NCBI GenBank assembly: GCA_964035575.1
Contig: OZ037892.1
Location: 496,001 to 560,000, forward strand
Length of the DNA: 64,000 nucleotides
From: Rhynchopus sp. YZ270_cl-10
Taxonomy: Eukaryota; Euglenozoa; Diplonemea; Diplonemida; Diplonemidae
Direction of reading: 5' to 3'
A program made the translations under genes and the position numbers. The notes under the pieces were generated by a model that was given only the letters and a program-made list of their open reading frames with translations, was not told the origin of the DNA and did not search any database. Positions 15,001-27,900 of this stretch are shown piece after piece. Each line of letters starts with the position of its first letter. Within the stretch, counting starts at the first letter, position 1.

Positions 15001-18000
15001 GACGGGTCGTTTTGTCGCGTACAAAACGGACGCTTTTAGACGGGTCGTTTTGTCACGTACAAAACGGGTGCTTTTAGACGGGTCGTTTTGTCACGTACAA
15101 AACGGACGCTTTTAGACGGGTCGTTTTGTCGCGTACAAAACGGGCGCTTTTAGACGGGTCGTTTTGTCACGTACAAAACGGGCGCTTTTAGACGGGTCGT
15201 TTTGTCGCGTACAAAACGGACGCTTTTAGACGGGTCGTTTTGTCGCGTACAAAACGGGCGCTTTAAGACGGGTCGTTTTGTCGCGTACAAAACGGACGCT
15301 TTTAGACGGGTCGTTTTGTCACGTACAAAACGGACGCTTTTAGACGGGTCGTTTTGTCACGTACAAAACGGGTGCTTTTAGACGGGTCGTTTTGTCACGT
15401 ACAAAACGGGTGCTTTTAGACGGGTCGTTTTGTCACGTACAAAACGGACGCTTTTAGACGGGTCGTTTTGTCACGTACAAAACGGACGCTTTTAGACGGG
15501 TCGTTTTGTCGCGTACAAAACGGACGCTTTTAGACGGGTCGTTTTGTCACGTACAAAACGGGCGCTTTTAGACGGGTCGTTTTGTCGCGTACAAAACGGG
15601 CGCTTTTAGACGGGTCGTTTTGTCACGTACAAAACGGGTGCTTTTAGACGGGTCGTTTTGTCACGTACAAAACGGGTGCTTTTAGACGGGTCGTTTTGTC
15701 ACGTACAAAACGGGTGCTTTTAGACGGGTCGTTTTGTCGCGTACAAAACGGGCGCTTTTAGACGGGTCGTTTTGTCACGTACAAAACGGGTGCTTTTAGA
15801 CGGGTCGTTTTGTCGCGTACAAAACGGACGCTTTTAGACGGGTCGTTTTGTCGCGTACAAAACGGGCGCTTTTAGACGGGTCGTTTTGTCACGTACAAAA
15901 CAGGTGCTTTTAGACGGGTCGTTTTGTCACGTACAAAACAGGTGCTTTTAGACGGGTCGTTTTGTCACGTACAAAACGGACGCTTTTAGACGGGTCGTTT
16001 TGTCGCGTACAAAACGGGCGCTTTTAGACGGGTCGTTTTGTCGCGTACAAAACGGGCACTTTTAGACGGGTCGTTTTGTCACGTACAAAACGGGTGCTTT
16101 TAGACGGGTCGTTTTGTCACGTACAAAACGGACGCTTTTAGACGGGTCGTTTTGTCGCGTACAAAACGGGTGCTTTTAGACGGGTCGTTTTGTCACGTAC
16201 AAAACGGGTGCTTTTAGACGGGTCGTTTTGTCACGTACAAAACGGACGCTTTTAGACGGGTCGTTTTGTCACGTACAAAACGGACGCTTTTAGACGGGTC
16301 GTTTTGTCACGTACAAAACGGACGCTTTTAGACGGGTCGTTTTGTCGCGTACAAAACGGGCGCTTTTAGACGGGTCGTTTTGTCGCGTACAAAACGGGCA
16401 CTTTTAGACGGGTCGTTTTGTCACGTACAAAACGGGTGCTTTTAGACGGGTCGTTTTGTCGCGTACAAAACGGACGCTTTTAGACGGGTCGTTTTGTCGC
16501 GTACAAAACGGACGCTTTTAGACGGTTCGTTTTGTCACGTACAAAACGGACGCTTTTAGACGGGTCGTTTTGTCACGTACAAAACGGGTGCTTTTAGACG
16601 GGTCGTTTTGTCACGTACAAAACGGGCGCTTTTAGACGGGTCGTTTTGTCGCGTACAAAACGGACGCTTTTAGACGGGTCGTTTTGTCACGTACAAAACG
16701 GGTGCTTTTAGACGGGTCGTTTTGTCACGTACAAAACGGACGCTTTTAGACGGGTCGTTTTGTCGCGTACAAAACGGGCGCTTTTAGACGGGTCGTTTTG
16801 TCACGTACAAAACGGGCGCTTTTAGACGGGTCGTTTTGTCGCGTACAAAACGGACGCTTTTAGACGGGTCGTTTTGTCGCGTACAAAACGGGCGCTTTAA
16901 GACGGGTCGTTTTGTCGCGTACAAAACGGACGCTTTTAGACGGGTCGTTTTGTCACGTACAAAACGGACGCTTTTAGACGGGTCGTTTTGTCACGTACAA
17001 AACGGACGCTTTTAGACGGGTCGTTTTGTCACGTACAAAACGGACGCTTTTAGACGGGTCGTTTTGTCACGTACAAAACGGACGCTTTTAGACGGGTCGT
17101 TTTGTCGCGTACAAAACGGACGCTTTTAGACGGGTCGTTTTGTCACGTACAAAACGGACGCTTTTAGACGGGTCGTTTTGTCACGTACAAAACGGGTGCT
17201 TTTAGACGGGTCGTTTTGTCGCGTACAAAACGGGCGCTTTTAGACGGGTCGTTTTGTCGCGTACAAAACGGACGCTTTTAGACGGGTCGTTTTGTCGCGT
17301 ACAAAACGGACGCTTTTAGACGGGTCGTTTTGTCACGTACAAAACGGACGCTTTTAGACGGGTCGTTTTGTCGCGTACAAAACGGACGCTTTTAGACGGG
17401 TCGTTTTGTCACGTACAAAACGGGCGCTTTTAGACGGGTCGTTTTGTCACGTACAAAACGGACGCTTTTAGACGGGTCGTTTTGTCACGTACAAAACGGA
17501 CGCTTTTAGACGGGTCGTTTTGTCACGTACAAAACGGACGCTTTTAGACGGGTCGTTTTGTCACGTACAAAACGGACGCTTTTAGACGGGTCGTTTTGTC
17601 GCGTACAAAACGGACGCTTTTAGACGGGTCGTTTTGTCACGTACAAAACGGACGCTTTTAGACGGGTCGTTTTGTCACGTACAAAACGGGCGCTTTTAGA
17701 CGGGTCGTTTTGTCACGTACAAAACGGACGCTTTTAGACGGGTCGTTTTGTCACGTACAAAACGGACGCTTTTAGACGGGTCGTTTTGTCGCGTACAAAA
17801 CGGACGCTTTTAGACGGGTCGTTTTGTCACGTACAAAACGGGCGCTTTTAGACGGGTCGTTTTGTCACGTACAAAACGGACGCTTTTAGACGGGTCGTTT
17901 TGTCACGTACAAAACGGGCGCTTTTAGACGGGTCGTTTTGTCACGTACAAAACGGACGCTTTTAGACGGGTCGTTTTGTCACGTACAAAACGGGCGCTTT

Positions 18001-18950
18001 TAGACGGGTCGTTTTGTCACGTACAAAACGGACGCTTTTAGACGGGTCGTTTTGTCGCGTACAAAACGGGCGCTTTTAGACGGGTCGTTTTGTCACGTAC
18101 AAAACGGGTGCTTTTAGACGGGTCGTTTTGTCACGTACAAAACGGACGCTTTTAGACGGGTCGTTTTGTCACGTACAAAACGGGTGCTTTTAGACGGGTC
18201 GTTTTGTCACGTACAAAACGGGTGCTTTTAGACGGGTCGTTTTGTCACGTACAAAACGGACGCTTTTAGACGGGTCGTTTTGTCGCGTACAAAACGGACG
18301 CTTTTAGACGGGTCGTTTTGTCACGTACAAAACGGACGCTTTTAGACGGGTCGTTTTGTCACGTACAAAACGGGCGCTTTTAGACGGGTCGTTTTGTCAC
18401 GTACAAAACGGGTGCTTTTAGACGGGTCGTTTTGTCGCGTACAAAACGGGCGCTTTTAGACGGGTCGTTTTGTCACGTACAAAACGGGTGCTTTTAGACG
18501 GGTCGTTTTGTCACGTACAAAACGGGTGCTTTTAGACGGGTCGTTTTGTCACGTACAAAACGGGTGCTTTTAGACGGGTCGTTTTGTCACGTACAAAACG
18601 GACGCTTTTAGACGGGTCGTTTTGTCACGTACAAAACGGGCGCTTTTAGACGGGTCGTTTTGTCACGTACAAAACGGACGCTTTTAGACGGGTCGTTTTG
18701 TCACGTACAAAACGGGTGCTTTTAGACGGGTCGTTTTGTCGCGTACAAAACGGGCGCTTTTAGACGGGTCGTTTTGTCACGTACAAAACGGACGCTTTTA
18801 GACGGGTCGTTTTGTCGCGTACAAAACGGGTGCTTTTAGACGGGTCGTTTTGTCACGTACAAAACGGACGCTTTTAGACGGGTCGTTTTGTCGCGTACAA
18901 AACGGGCGCTTTTAGACGGGTCGTTTTGTCACGTACAAAACGGACGCTTT
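1..18950. repeat. Left zone of the satellite, marked by CTTTAAG, GGCACT and GACGGTTCG unit variants
   Basis: This zone carries rare variants that are absent or nearly absent further right. CGTGCGCTTTAAG starts at 3855, 4501, 7389, 8035, 9023 and 9669, with spacings of 646, 2888, 646, 988 and 646 bp, all exact multiples of 38. CGGGCGCTTTAAG starts at 1879, 5299, 10467, 13127, 15255 and 16889. The GACGGTTCG junction appears about eleven times, all before 16.6 kb. The GGCACT variant occurs about twelve times here and once more near 46.6 kb. The 17-unit (646 bp) spacing repeats three times, so a block holding two marked units has itself been copied. The boundary near 18.95 kb is set by loss of these markers and is approximate. 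Confidence 0.85.
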
Positions 18951-18959
18951 TAGACGGGT

Positions 18960-21900
18960 CGTTTTGTCGCGACAAAACGGGCGCTTTTAGACGGGTCGTT
19001 TTGTCACGTACAAAACGGGTGCTTTTAGACGGGTCGTTTTGTCACGTACAAAACGGGTGCTTTTAGACGGGTCGTTTTGTCACGTACAAAACGGGTGCTT
19101 TTAGACGGGTCGTTTTGTCACGTACAAAACGGACGCTTTTAGACGGGTCGTTTTGTCGCGTACAAAACGGGTGCTTTTAGACGGGTCGTTTTGTCGCGTA
19201 CAAAACGGACGCTTTTAGACGGGTCGTTTTGTCGCGTACAAAACGGACGCTTTTAGACGGGTCGTTTTGTCGCGTACAAAACGGACGCTTTTAGACGGGT
19301 CGTTTTGTCGCGTACAAAACGGACGCTTTTAGACGGGTCGTTTTGTCACGTACAAAACGGACGCTTTTAGACGGGTCGTTTTGTCGCGTACAAAACGGAC
19401 GCTTTTAGACGGGTCGTTTTGTCACGTACAAAACGGGCGCTTTTAGACGGGTCGTTTTGTCACGTACAAAACGGACGCTTTTAGACGGGTCGTTTTGTCA
19501 CGTACAAAACGGACGCTTTTAGACGGGTCGTTTTGTCACGTACAAAACGGACGCTTTTAGACGTCTCGTTTTGTCACGTACAAAACGGGTGCTTTTAGAC
19601 GGGTCGTTTTGTCGCGTACAAAACGGACGCTTTTAGACGGGTCGTTTTGTCGCGTACAAAACGGACGCTTTTAGACGGGTCGTTTTGTCACGTACAAAAC
19701 GGGCGCTTTTAGACGGGTCGTTTTGTCGCGTACAAAACGGGCGCTTTTAGACGGGTCGTTTTGTCGCGTACAAAACGGGCGCTTTTAGACGGGTCGTTTT
19801 GTCACGTACAAAACGGACGCTTTTAGACGGGTCGTTTTGTCGCGTACAAAAGGGACGCTTTTAGACGGGTCGTTTTGTCACGTACAAAACGGACGCTTTT
19901 AGACGGGTCGTTTTGTCACGTACAAAACGGGTGCTTTTAGACGGGTCGTTTTGTCACGTACAAAACGGGCGCTTTTAGACGGGTCGTTTTGTCGCGTACA
20001 AAACGGGTGCTTTTAGACGGGTCGTTTTGTCACGTACAAAACGGACGCTTTTAGACGGGTCGTTTTGTCGCGTACAAAACGGGCGCTTTTAGACGGGTCG
20101 TTTTGTCACGTACAAAACGGACGCTTTTAGACGGGTCGTTTTGTCGCGTACAAAACGGACGCTTTTAGACGGGTCGTTTTGTCACGTACAAAACGGGCGC
20201 TTTTAGACGGGTCGTTTTGTCACGTACAAAACGGACGCTTTTAGACGGGTCGTTTTGTCACGTACAAAACGGACGCTTTTAGACGGGTCGTTTTGTCGCG
20301 TACAAAACGGACGCTTTTAGACGGGTCGTTTTGTCACGTACAAAACGGGCGCTTTTAGACGGGTCGTTTTGTCACGTACAAAACGGACGCTTTTAGACGG
20401 GTCGTTTTGTCGCGTACAAAACGGACGCTTTTAGACGGGTCGTTTTGTCACGTACAAAACGGGTGCTTTTAGACGGGTCGTTTTGTCACGTACAAAACGG
20501 GCGCTTTTAGACGGGTCGTTTTGTCGCGTACAAAACGGACGCTTTTAGACGGGTCGTTTTGTCACGTACAAAACGGGTGCTTTTAGACGGGTCGTTTTGT
20601 CACGTACAAAACGGACGCTTTTAGACGGGTCGTTTTGTCGCGTACAAAACGGGCGCTTTTAGACGGGTCGTTTTGTCACGTACAAAACGGGCGCTTTTAG
20701 ACGGGTCGTTTTGTCGCGTACAAAACGGACGCTTTTAGACGGGTCGTTTTGTCACGTACAAAACGGACGCTTTTAGACGGGTCGTTTTGTCACGTACAAA
20801 ACGGACGCTTTTAGACGGGTCGTTTTGTCACGTACAAAACGGACGCTTTTAGACGGGTCGTTTTGTCACGTACAAAACGGACGCTTTTAGACGGGTCGTT
20901 TTGTCACGTACAAAACGGGTGCTTTTAGACGGGTCGTTTTGTCACGTACAAAACGGGTGCTTTTAGACGGGTCGTTTTGTCACGTACAAAACGGACGCTT
21001 TTAGACGGGTCGTTTTGTCGCGTACAAAACGGACGCTTTTAGACGGGTCGTTTTGTCACGTACAAAACGGACGCTTTTAGACGGGTCGTTTTGTCGCGTA
21101 CAAAACGGGCGCTTTTAGACGGGTCGTTTTGTCACGTACAAAACGGGTGCTTTTAGACGGGTCGTTTTGTCGCGTACAAAACGGGCGCTTTTAGACGGGT
21201 CGTTTTGTCACGTACAAAACGGACGCTTTTAGACGGGTCGTTTTGTCACGTACAAAACGGACGCTTTTAGACGGGTCGTTTTGTCACGTACAAAACGGGT
21301 GCTTTTAGACGGGTCGTTTTGTCGCGTACAAAACGGGCGCTTTTAGACGGGTCGTTTTGTCGCGTACAAAACGGGCGCTTTTAGACGGGTCGTTTTGTCA
21401 CGTACAAAACGGACGCTTTTAGACGGGTCGTTTTGTCGCGTACAAAAGGGACGCTTTTAGACGGGTCGTTTTGTCACGTACAAAACGGACGCTTTTAGAC
21501 GGGTCGTTTTGTCACGTACAAAACGGGTGCTTTTAGACGGGTCGTTTTGTCACGTACAAAACGGGCGCTTTTAGACGGGTCGTTTTGTCGCGTACAAAAC
21601 GGGTGCTTTTAGACGGGTCGTTTTGTCACGTACAAAACGGACGCTTTTAGACGGGTCGTTTTGTCGCGTACAAAACGGGCGCTTTTAGACGGGTCGTTTT
21701 GTCACGTACAAAACGGACGCTTTTAGACGGGTCGTTTTGTCGCGTACAAAACGGACGCTTTTAGACGGGTCGTTTTGTCACGTACAAAACGGGCGCTTTT
21801 AGACGGGTCGTTTTGTCACGTACAAAACGGACGCTTTTAGACGGGTCGTTTTGTCACGTACAAAACGGGCGCTTTTAGACGGGTCGTTTTGTCACGTACA

Positions 21901-24900
21901 AAACGGACGCTTTTAGACGGGTCGTTTTGTCGCGTACAAAACGGACGCTTTTAGACGGGTCGTTTTGTCACGTACAAAACGGGCGCTTTTAGACGGGTCG
22001 TTTTGTCACGTACAAAACGGACGCTTTTAGACGGGTCGTTTTGTCACGTACAAAACGGGCGCTTTTAGACGGGTCGTTTTCTCGCGTACAAAACGGACGC
22101 TTTTAGACGGGTCGTTTTGTCACGTACAAAACGGACGCTTTTAGACGGGTCGTTTTGTCGCGTACAAAACGGACGCTTTTAGACGGGTCGTTTTGTCACG
22201 TACAAAACGGACGCTTTTAGACGGGTCGTTTTGTCGCGTACAAAACGGACGCTTTTAGACGGGTCGTTTTGTCACGTACAAAACGGGCGCTTTTAGACGG
22301 GTCGTTTTGTCACGTACAAAACGGACGCTTTTAGACGGGTCGTTTTGTCACGTACAAAACGGGCGCTTTTAGACGGGTCGTTTTCTCGCGTACAAAACGG
22401 ACGCTTTTAGACGGGTCGTTTTGTCACGTACAAAACGGGTGCTTTTAGACGGGTCGTTTTGTCACGTACAAAACGGACGCTTTTAGACGGGTCGTTTTGT
22501 CACGTACAAAACGGACGCTTTTAGACGGGTCGTTTTGTCACGTACAAAACGGACGCTTTTAGACGGGTCGTTTTGTCACGTACAAAACGGACGCTTTTAG
22601 ACGGGTCGTTTTGTCACGTACAAAACGGACGCTTTTAGACGGGTCGTTTTGTCGCGTACAAAACGGACGCTTTTAGACGGGTCGTTTTGTCACGTACAAA
22701 ACGGGCGCTTTTAGACGGGTCGTTTTGTCACGTACAAAACGGACGCTTTTAGACGGGTCGTTTTGTCACGTACAAAACGGACGCTTTTAGACGGGTCGTT
22801 TTGTCGCGTACAAAACGGACGCTTTTAGACGGGTCGTTTTGTCACGTACAAAACGGGCGCTTTTAGACGGGTCGTTTTGTCACGTACAAAACGGACGCTT
22901 TTAGACGGGTCGTTTTGTCGCGTACAAAACGGACGCTTTTAGACGGGTCGTTTTGTCACGTACAAAACGGGTGCTTTTAGACGGGTCGTTTTGTCACGTA
23001 CAAAACGGGCGCTTTTAGACGGGTCGTTTTGTCGCGTACAAAACGGACGCTTTTAGACGGGTCGTTTTGTCACGTACAAAACGGACGCTTTTAGACGGGT
23101 CGTTTTGTCGCGTACAAAACGGGCGCTTTTAGACGGGTCGTTTTGTCACGTACAAAACGGGCGCTTTTAGACGGGTCGTTTTGTCGCGTACAAAACGGAC
23201 GCTTTTAGACGGGTCGTTTTGTCGCGTACAAAACGGACGCTTTTAGACGGGTCGTTTTGTCACGTACAAAACGGACGCTTTTAGACGGGTCGTTTTGTCA
23301 CGTACAAAACGGACGCTTTTAGACGGGTCGTTTTGTCACGTACAAAACGGACGCTTTTAGACGGGTCGTTTTGTCACGTACAAAACGGACGCTTTTAGAC
23401 GGGTCGTTTTGTCGCGTACAAAACGGACGCTTTTAGACGGGTCGTTTTGTCACGTACAAAACGGACGCTTTTAGACGGGTCGTTTTGTCACGTACAAAAC
23501 GGGTGCTTTTAGACGGGTCGTTTTGTCGCGTACAAAACGGGCGCTTTTAGACGGGTCGTTTTGTCGCGTACAAAACGGACGCTTTTAGACGGGTCGTTTT
23601 GTCGCGTACAAAACGGACGCTTTTAGACGGGTCGTTTTGTCGCGTACAAAACGGACGCTTTTAGACGGGTCGTTTTGTCACGTACAAAACGGGCGCTTTT
23701 AGACGGGTCGTTTTGTCACGTACAAAACGGACGCTTTTAGACGGGTCGTTTTGTCACGTACAAAACGGACGCTTTTAGACGGGTCGTTTTGTCACGTACA
23801 AAACGGACGCTTTTAGACGGGTCGTTTTGTCACGTACAAAACGGACGCTTTTAGACGGGTCGTTTTGTCACGTACAAAACGGACGCTTTTAGACGGGTCG
23901 TTTTGTCACGTACAAAACGGGCGCTTTTAGACGGGTCGTTTTGTCACGTACAAAACGGACGCTTTTAGACGGGTCGTTTTGTCACGTACAAAACGGACGC
24001 TTTTAGACGGGTCGTTTTGTCACGTACAAAACGGGCGCTTTTAGACGGGTCGTTTTGTCACGTACAAAACGGACGCTTTTAGACGGGTCGTTTTGTCACG
24101 TACAAAACGGGCGCTTTTAGACGGGTCGTTTTGTCACGTACAAAACGGACGCTTTTAGACGGGTCGTTTTGTCACGTACAAAACGGGCGCTTTTAGACGG
24201 GTCGTTTTGTCACGTACAAAACGGACGCTTTTAGACGGGTCGTTTTGTCGCGTACAAAACGGGCGCTTTTAGACGGGTCGTTTTGTCACGTACAAAACGG
24301 GTGCTTTTAGACGTCTCGTTTTGTCACGTACAAAACGGGCGCTTTTAGACGGGTCGTTTTGTCACGTACAAAACGGACGCTTTTAGACGGGTCGTTTTGT
24401 CGCGTACAAAACGGGTGCTTTTAGACGGGTCGTTTTGTCGCGTACAAAACGGACGCTTTTAGACGGGTCGTTTTGTCGCGTACAAAACGGACGCTTTTAG
24501 ACGGGTCGTTTTGTCGCGTACAAAACGGACGCTTTTAGACGGGTCGTTTTGTCGCGTACAAAACGGACGCTTTTAGACGGGTCGTTTTGTCACGTACAAA
24601 ACGGACGCTTTTAGACGGGTCGTTTTGTCGCGTACAAAACGGACGCTTTTAGACGGGTCGTTTTGTCACGTACAAAACGGGCGCTTTTAGACGGGTCGTT
24701 TTGTCACGTACAAAACGGACGCTTTTAGACGGGTCGTTTTGTCACGTACAAAACGGACGCTTTTAGACGGGTCGTTTTGTCACGTACAAAACGGACGCTT
24801 TTAGACGTCTCGTTTTGTCACGTACAAAACGGGTGCTTTTAGACGGGTCGTTTTGTCGCGTACAAAACGGACGCTTTTAGACGGGTCGTTTTGTCGCGTA

Positions 24901-27900
24901 CAAAACGGACGCTTTTAGACGGGTCGTTTTGTCACGTACAAAACGGGCGCTTTTAGACGGGTCGTTTTGTCGCGTACAAAACGGGCGCTTTTAGACGGGT
25001 CGTTTTGTCGCGTACAAAACGGGCGCTTTTAGACGGGTCGTTTTGTCACGTACAAAACGGACGCTTTTAGACGGGTCGTTTTGTCACGTACAAAACGGAC
25101 GCTTTTAGACGGGTCGTTTTGTCACGTACAAAACGGACGCTTTTAGACGTCTCGTTTTGTCACGTACAAAACGGGTGCTTTTAGACGGGTCGTTTTGTCG
25201 CGTACAAAACGGACGCTTTTAGACGGGTCGTTTTGTCGCGTACAAAACGGACGCTTTTAGACGGGTCGTTTTGTCACGTACAAAACGGGCGCTTTTAGAC
25301 GGGTCGTTTTGTCGCGTACAAAACGGGCGCTTTTAGACGGGTCGTTTTGTCGCGTACAAAACGGGCGCTTTTAGACGGGTCGTTTTGTCACGTACAAAAC
25401 GGACGCTTTTAGACGGGTCGTTTTGTCACGTACAAAACGGACGCTTTTAGACGGGTCGTTTTGTCACGTACAAAACGGACGCTTTTAGACGGGTCGTTTT
25501 GTCACGTACAAAACGGACGCTTTTAGACGGGTCGTTTTGTCACGTACAAAACGGACGCTTTTAGACGGGTCGTTTTGTCACGTACAAAACGGACGCTTTT
25601 AGACGGGTCGTTTTGTCGCGTACAAAACGGACGCTTTTAGACGGGTCGTTTTGTCACGTACAAAACGGGCGCTTTTAGACGGGTCGTTTTGTCACGTACA
25701 AAACGGACGCTTTTAGACGGGTCGTTTTGTCACGTACAAAACGGACGCTTTTAGACGGGTCGTTTTGTCGCGTACAAAACGGACGCTTTTAGACGGGTCG
25801 TTTTGTCACGTACAAAACGGGTGCTTTTAGACGGGTCGTTTTGTCACGTACAAAACGGGCGCTTTTAGACGGGTCGTTTTGTCGCGTACAAAACGGACGC
25901 TTTTAGACGGGTCGTTTTGTCACGTACAAAACGGACGCTTTTAGACGGGTCGTTTTGTCGCGTACAAAACGGGCGCTTTTAGACGGGTCGTTTTGTCACG
26001 TACAAAACGGGCGCTTTTAGACGGGTCGTTTTGTCGCGTACAAAACGGACGCTTTTAGACGGGTCGTTTTGTCGCGTACAAAACGGACGCTTTTAGACGG
26101 GTCGTTTTGTCACGTACAAAACGGACGCTTTTAGACGGGTCGTTTTGTCACGTACAAAACGGACGCTTTTAGACGGGTCGTTTTGTCACGTACAAAACGG
26201 ACGCTTTTAGACGGGTCGTTTTGTCACGTACAAAACGGACGCTTTTAGACGGGTCGTTTTGTCGCGTACAAAACGGACGCTTTTAGACGGGTCGTTTTGT
26301 CACGTACAAAACGGACGCTTTTAGACGGGTCGTTTTGTCACGTACAAAACGGGTGCTTTTAGACGGGTCGTTTTGTCGCGTACAAAACGGGCGCTTTTAG
26401 ACGGGTCGTTTTGTCGCGTACAAAACGGACGCTTTTAGACGGGTCGTTTTGTCGCGTACAAAACGGACGCTTTTAGACGGGTCGTTTTGTCGCGTACAAA
26501 ACGGACGCTTTTAGACGGGTCGTTTTGTCACGTACAAAACGGGCGCTTTTAGACGGGTCGTTTTGTCACGTACAAAACGGACGCTTTTAGACGGGTCGTT
26601 TTGTCACGTACAAAACGGACGCTTTTAGACGGGTCGTTTTGTCACGTACAAAACGGACGCTTTTAGACGGGTCGTTTTGTCACGTACAAAACGGACGCTT
26701 TTAGACGGGTCGTTTTGTCGCGTACAAAACGGACGCTTTTAGACGGGTCGTTTTGTCACGTACAAAACGGACGCTTTTAGACGGGTCGTTTTGTCACGTA
26801 CAAAACGGGCGCTTTTAGACGGGTCGTTTTGTCACGTACAAAACGGACGCTTTTAGACGGGTCGTTTTGTCACGTACAAAACGGACGCTTTTAGACGGGT
26901 CGTTTTGTCACGTACAAAACGGGCGCTTTTAGACGGGTCGTTTTGTCACGTACAAAACGGACGCTTTTAGACGGGTCGTTTTGTCACGTACAAAACGGGC
27001 GCTTTTAGACGGGTCGTTTTGTCACGTACAAAACGGACGCTTTTAGACGGGTCGTTTTGTCACGTACAAAACGGGCGCTTTTAGACGGGTCGTTTTGTCA
27101 CGTACAAAACGGACGCTTTTAGACGGGTCGTTTTGTCGCGTACAAAACGGGCGCTTTTAGACGGGTCGTTTTGTCACGTACAAAACGGGTGCTTTTAGAC
27201 GTCTCGTTTTGTCACGTACAAAACGGGCGCTTTTAGACGGGTCGTTTTGTCACGTACAAAACGGACGCTTTTAGACGGGTCGTTTTGTCGCGTACAAAAC
27301 GGGTGCTTTTAGACGGGTCGTTTTGTCGCGTACAAAACGGACGCTTTTAGACGGGTCGTTTTGTCGCGTACAAAACGGACGCTTTTAGACGGGTCGTTTT
27401 GTCGCGTACAAAACGGACGCTTTTAGACGGGTCGTTTTGTCGCGTACAAAACGGACGCTTTTAGACGGGTCGTTTTGTCACGTACAAAACGGACGCTTTT
27501 AGACGGGTCGTTTTGTCACGTACAAAACGGACGCTTTTAGACGGGTCGTTTTGTCACGTACAAAACGGACGCTTTTAGACGGGTCGTTTTGTCACGTACA
27601 AAACGGACGCTTTTAGACGGGTCGTTTTGTCGCGTACAAAACGGACGCTTTTAGACGGGTCGTTTTGTCACGTACAAAACGGGCGCTTTTAGACGGGTCG
27701 TTTTGTCACGTACAAAACGGACGCTTTTAGACGGGTCGTTTTGTCACGTACAAAACGGACGCTTTTAGACGGGTCGTTTTGTCGCGTACAAAACGGACGC
27801 TTTTAGACGGGTCGTTTTGTCACGTACAAAACGGGCGCTTTTAGACGGGTCGTTTTGTCACGTACAAAACGGACGCTTTTAGACGGGTCGTTTTGTCGCG